NCBI GenBank assembly: GCA_015063625.1 | Contig: SVTT01000002.1 | Span: 1-64,000 of the forward strand | Source of the DNA: Oscillospiraceae bacterium | GTDB lineage: Bacteria; Bacillota; Clostridia; Oscillospirales; CAG-272 | Length of the DNA: 64,000 nt | Direction: 5' to 3' | Shown: piece by piece, positions 62,251 to 64,000 of the stretch | How positions within the stretch are numbered: the stretch's first letter is position 1 | How the letters are laid out: each line of letters starts with the position of its first letter | The notes under the pieces: generated by a model | What the model saw: only the letters and a program-made list of their open reading frames with translations | Database searches by the model: none | Told to the model about the DNA's origin: nothing | Made by a program: the position numbers and the translations under genes

Positions 62251-64000
62251 TCAGATATCCGCATCCTTGACGTACTCGCTGCCGTGCTCGGCGATAAAGA
62301 CCTTGCGCTCGGCAAGATTGTCACCCATCAGTACGTCAAACATATATTCGGTGCGCTCCACGTCAGCGGGCTCCACCGAGATCAGACGGCGCGTGGCAGG
62401 GTGCATGGTGGTCTTTTCCATCATTTCGGGCTCGTTCTCGCCAAGACCCTTGGAGCGCTGAAGGGTGTACTTTTTGCCTTCGGCATCCAGTTTTTTGAGG
62501 ATCTCTGCCTTTTCAAACTCGTTGTAGGCAAAGAGGATATCGTCCTTGGTGGTGATCTCAAACAAGGGGGACTCGGCGATAAACACCTTTTTCTCACGCA
62601 GCAGGGTGGGGAGGAGGCGGTAAAAGAGGGTGAGGAGCAGGGTGCGGATCTGGAATCCGTCCTCGTCGGCATCGGTGCAGATGATGATCTTGGACCAGCG
62701 CAGCGCCGCGAGGTCAAAGCGTGCAATATCGCCCTTGATCTTGCCGTCGATCTCCACGCCGCAGCCGATGACGCGCAAAAGGTCGGTGATGATCTCGTTT
62801 TTGAAGATGCGCTCGTAGCTCGCCTTCATGCAGTTCAGCGTTTTGCCGCGCACGGGGATAATGGCTTGAAATTCGGCGTTGCGCCCCAGCTTACAGGAGG
62901 TCAGTGCAGAGTCGCCCTCCACGATATAAAGCTCGCGCACGTCGGGGTCCTTGGAACGGCAGTTGACAAACTTTTCCACGCGGTTGTTGATGCTGTCGAT
63001 GGTGCCGGTCAGCTTCTTTTTGAGATTAAGACGCGTGGTTTCCGCATTTTCCCTTGCGCGCTTGTTGACCAGCACTTGGTTCGCAAAGATCTCTGCCTCG
63101 GTGGGATGCTCCACCAGATAGATCGAGAGATTATCGCGCAAAAATTTGTTCAGTGCCTCGGCGATAAAGGCGTTGTTGATCGCCTTTTTGGTTTGGTTTT
63201 CGTAGGAGGTGAGCGTCGAGAAGCTGTTGATCACCAGGAGCAGGCAGTCTGCAACGTCCTGGAAGGTGATCCTTGCTTCGTTTTTATTGTATTTTCCGTT
63301 GGTGCGCAGGTAGTTGTCAAGCGCATAGACAAATGATGAGCGCACTGCCTTATCGGGCGAGCCGCCGTATTCGAGGTAGCTTGAGTTGTGGTAATATTCG
63401 AGCGACGTGACCGTGTTGGAAACGCAGAAGGAGATGTCTGCCTTAAGCTTGTAATCCTCCTTGTCGTCGCGGTCGCGACCCATGGTTTCAAGGTGCCAGA
63501 GCACGGGCTCGGTGCGTGCGGTGTCGCCTGCGCGCTCCAGAATATAGTCCGAGATACCGTTGGGATAAACAAAGGAGTGCTCGGTAAATTTGCCGTCCTC
63601 GCCCTCCAGGCGGAGCAGGAAGGTGATGCCGGGGTTGACCACTGCCTGGCGGTGCATGGTGTCGATAAAAAACTCATGGGGAATGCGGATGTCGGTAAAG
63701 ACCTCAAGGTCGGGACGCCAGCGGATCACCGTGCCGGTGCGGCGCTCCTTTTTCTCGAGAGGTCGGGAGGAAAGGTCGGTGACGGGTTCGCCCTTTGCAA
63801 AGGAGATCGCATGGACCTCGTTCCCGTCAAAGGACTGCACCGTCATGTACTCGGAGGAGTATTGTGTGGCGCAGGCACCAAGACCGTTCAGACCGAGCGA
63901 ATATTCGTACGCCGCGCCGCCGCTGTTGTTATCGTACTTTCCGCCTGCATAAAGCTCACAGTAGATGAGATCCCAGTTCCATCTCCCCTCCTTTTCGTTG
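62251..64000 (-). CDS. Type IIA DNA topoisomerase subunit B (GyrB/ParE), 5' end outside the window
   Basis: The frame stays open to the window edge, so at least 583 residues are encoded here; the ORF-track start at 63846 is an internal Met. Seen from the N-terminal side: the GHKL ATPase (GGAAYEYSLGLNGLG contains the ATP-lid glycines), transducer (QTKKAINN), TOPRIM (ELYIVEGDSALTSCKLGRNAEFQ, CTDADEDGFQI) and the C-terminal PLFEITTKDDI, YTLQRSKGLGENEPEMMEKT and DNLAERKVFI blocks. The DEDGFQI where DxDGxHI is usual (Gln for His) is a noticeable substitution. GyrB versus ParE cannot be decided. Confidence 0.9.
   Translation of the reverse strand, partial: NEKEGRWNWDLIYCELYAGGKYDNNSGGAAYEYSLGLNGLGACATQYSSEYMTVQSFDGNEVHAISFAKGEPVTDLSSRPLEKKERRTGTVIRWRPDLEVFTDIRIPHEFFIDTMHRQAVVNPGITFLLRLEGEDGKFTEHSFVYPNGISDYILERAGDTARTEPVLWHLETMGRDRDDKEDYKLKADISFCVSNTVTSLEYYHNSSYLEYGGSPDKAVRSSFVYALDNYLRTNGKYNKNEARITFQDVADCLLLVINSFSTLTSYENQTKKAINNAFIAEALNKFLRDNLSIYLVEHPTEAEIFANQVLVNKRARENAETTRLNLKKKLTGTIDSINNRVEKFVNCRSKDPDVRELYIVEGDSALTSCKLGRNAEFQAIIPVRGKTLNCMKASYERIFKNEIITDLLRVIGCGVEIDGKIKGDIARFDLAALRWSKIIICTDADEDGFQIRTLLLTLFYRLLPTLLREKKVFIAESPLFEITTKDDILFAYNEFEKAEILKKLDAEGKKYTLQRSKGLGENEPEMMEKTTMHPATRRLISVEPADVERTEYMFDVLMGDNLAERKVFIAEHGSEYVKDADI

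Overview
The window looks like the chromosome of an endospore-forming, anaerobic member of the Clostridia (Bacillota), probably an uncultured gut lineage. The evidence is a GPR spore protease, a glmS ribozyme, an L27 protein with the N-terminal extension cut by Prp (the prp gene lies between rplU and rpmA), an indolepyruvate:ferredoxin oxidoreductase operon, and good sigma-A promoters and AGGAGG-type ribosome binding sites. Core genes are GC-rich; two accessory islands are visibly AT-richer. No species is claimed.

Layout. 1-4.8 kb: minus-strand operon of an MBL-fold hydrolase, gltX, glnS and a GDPD-family phosphodiesterase whose tail is replaced by a short repeat. 4.9-16.4 kb: an oligopeptide-binding lipoprotein, gpr, a MutS-like ATPase/Lrp/aminotransferase operon, a uronate-isomerase-like protein lacking its metal-binding motifs, truB, a nitroreductase, trmB and ychF. 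16.5-34.5 kb: two-component system plus HtrA protease, two MgtC paralogues, lacZ-type beta-galactosidase, a pseudouridine synthase, tex, a sugar-ABC ATPase, a CPBP protease, tadA, and an AraC regulator divergent from a glycoside-hydrolase-like protein. 34.7-46.7 kb: aconitase/TIM-barrel isomerase/isocitrate dehydrogenase operon, a hairpin array, the glmS ribozyme and glmS, a small island at tRNA-Arg(CCT), vanZ, and rplU-prp-rpmA. 46.3-52.1 kb: acyl-CoA synthetase, iorA, iorB, paaK and an ACT protein, a module for 2-keto-acid (aromatic amino acid) oxidation.

52.4-61.7 kb is a complete-looking integrated filamentous (inovirus-like) prophage in tRNA-Ser(GGA), bounded by a 59-bp direct repeat. 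It carries a tyrosine integrase, an HUH rolling-circle Rep, a GC-rich hairpin region (candidate origin/packaging signal), a Zot/pI-type morphogenesis ATPase, a 79-residue coat protein, several small membrane proteins, a candidate ssDNA-binding protein, a tRNA-like sequence, and a repressor with three operators. Its most striking gene encodes a secreted Cys-rich ectodomain joined to a C-terminal copy of the coat-protein domain, in effect a natural coat-display fusion.

The window ends in a partial GyrB/ParE gene. Two short interspersed repeat families were found: A, about 225 bp, two near-identical inverted copies plus diverged relatives; and B, about 75 bp, two copies.
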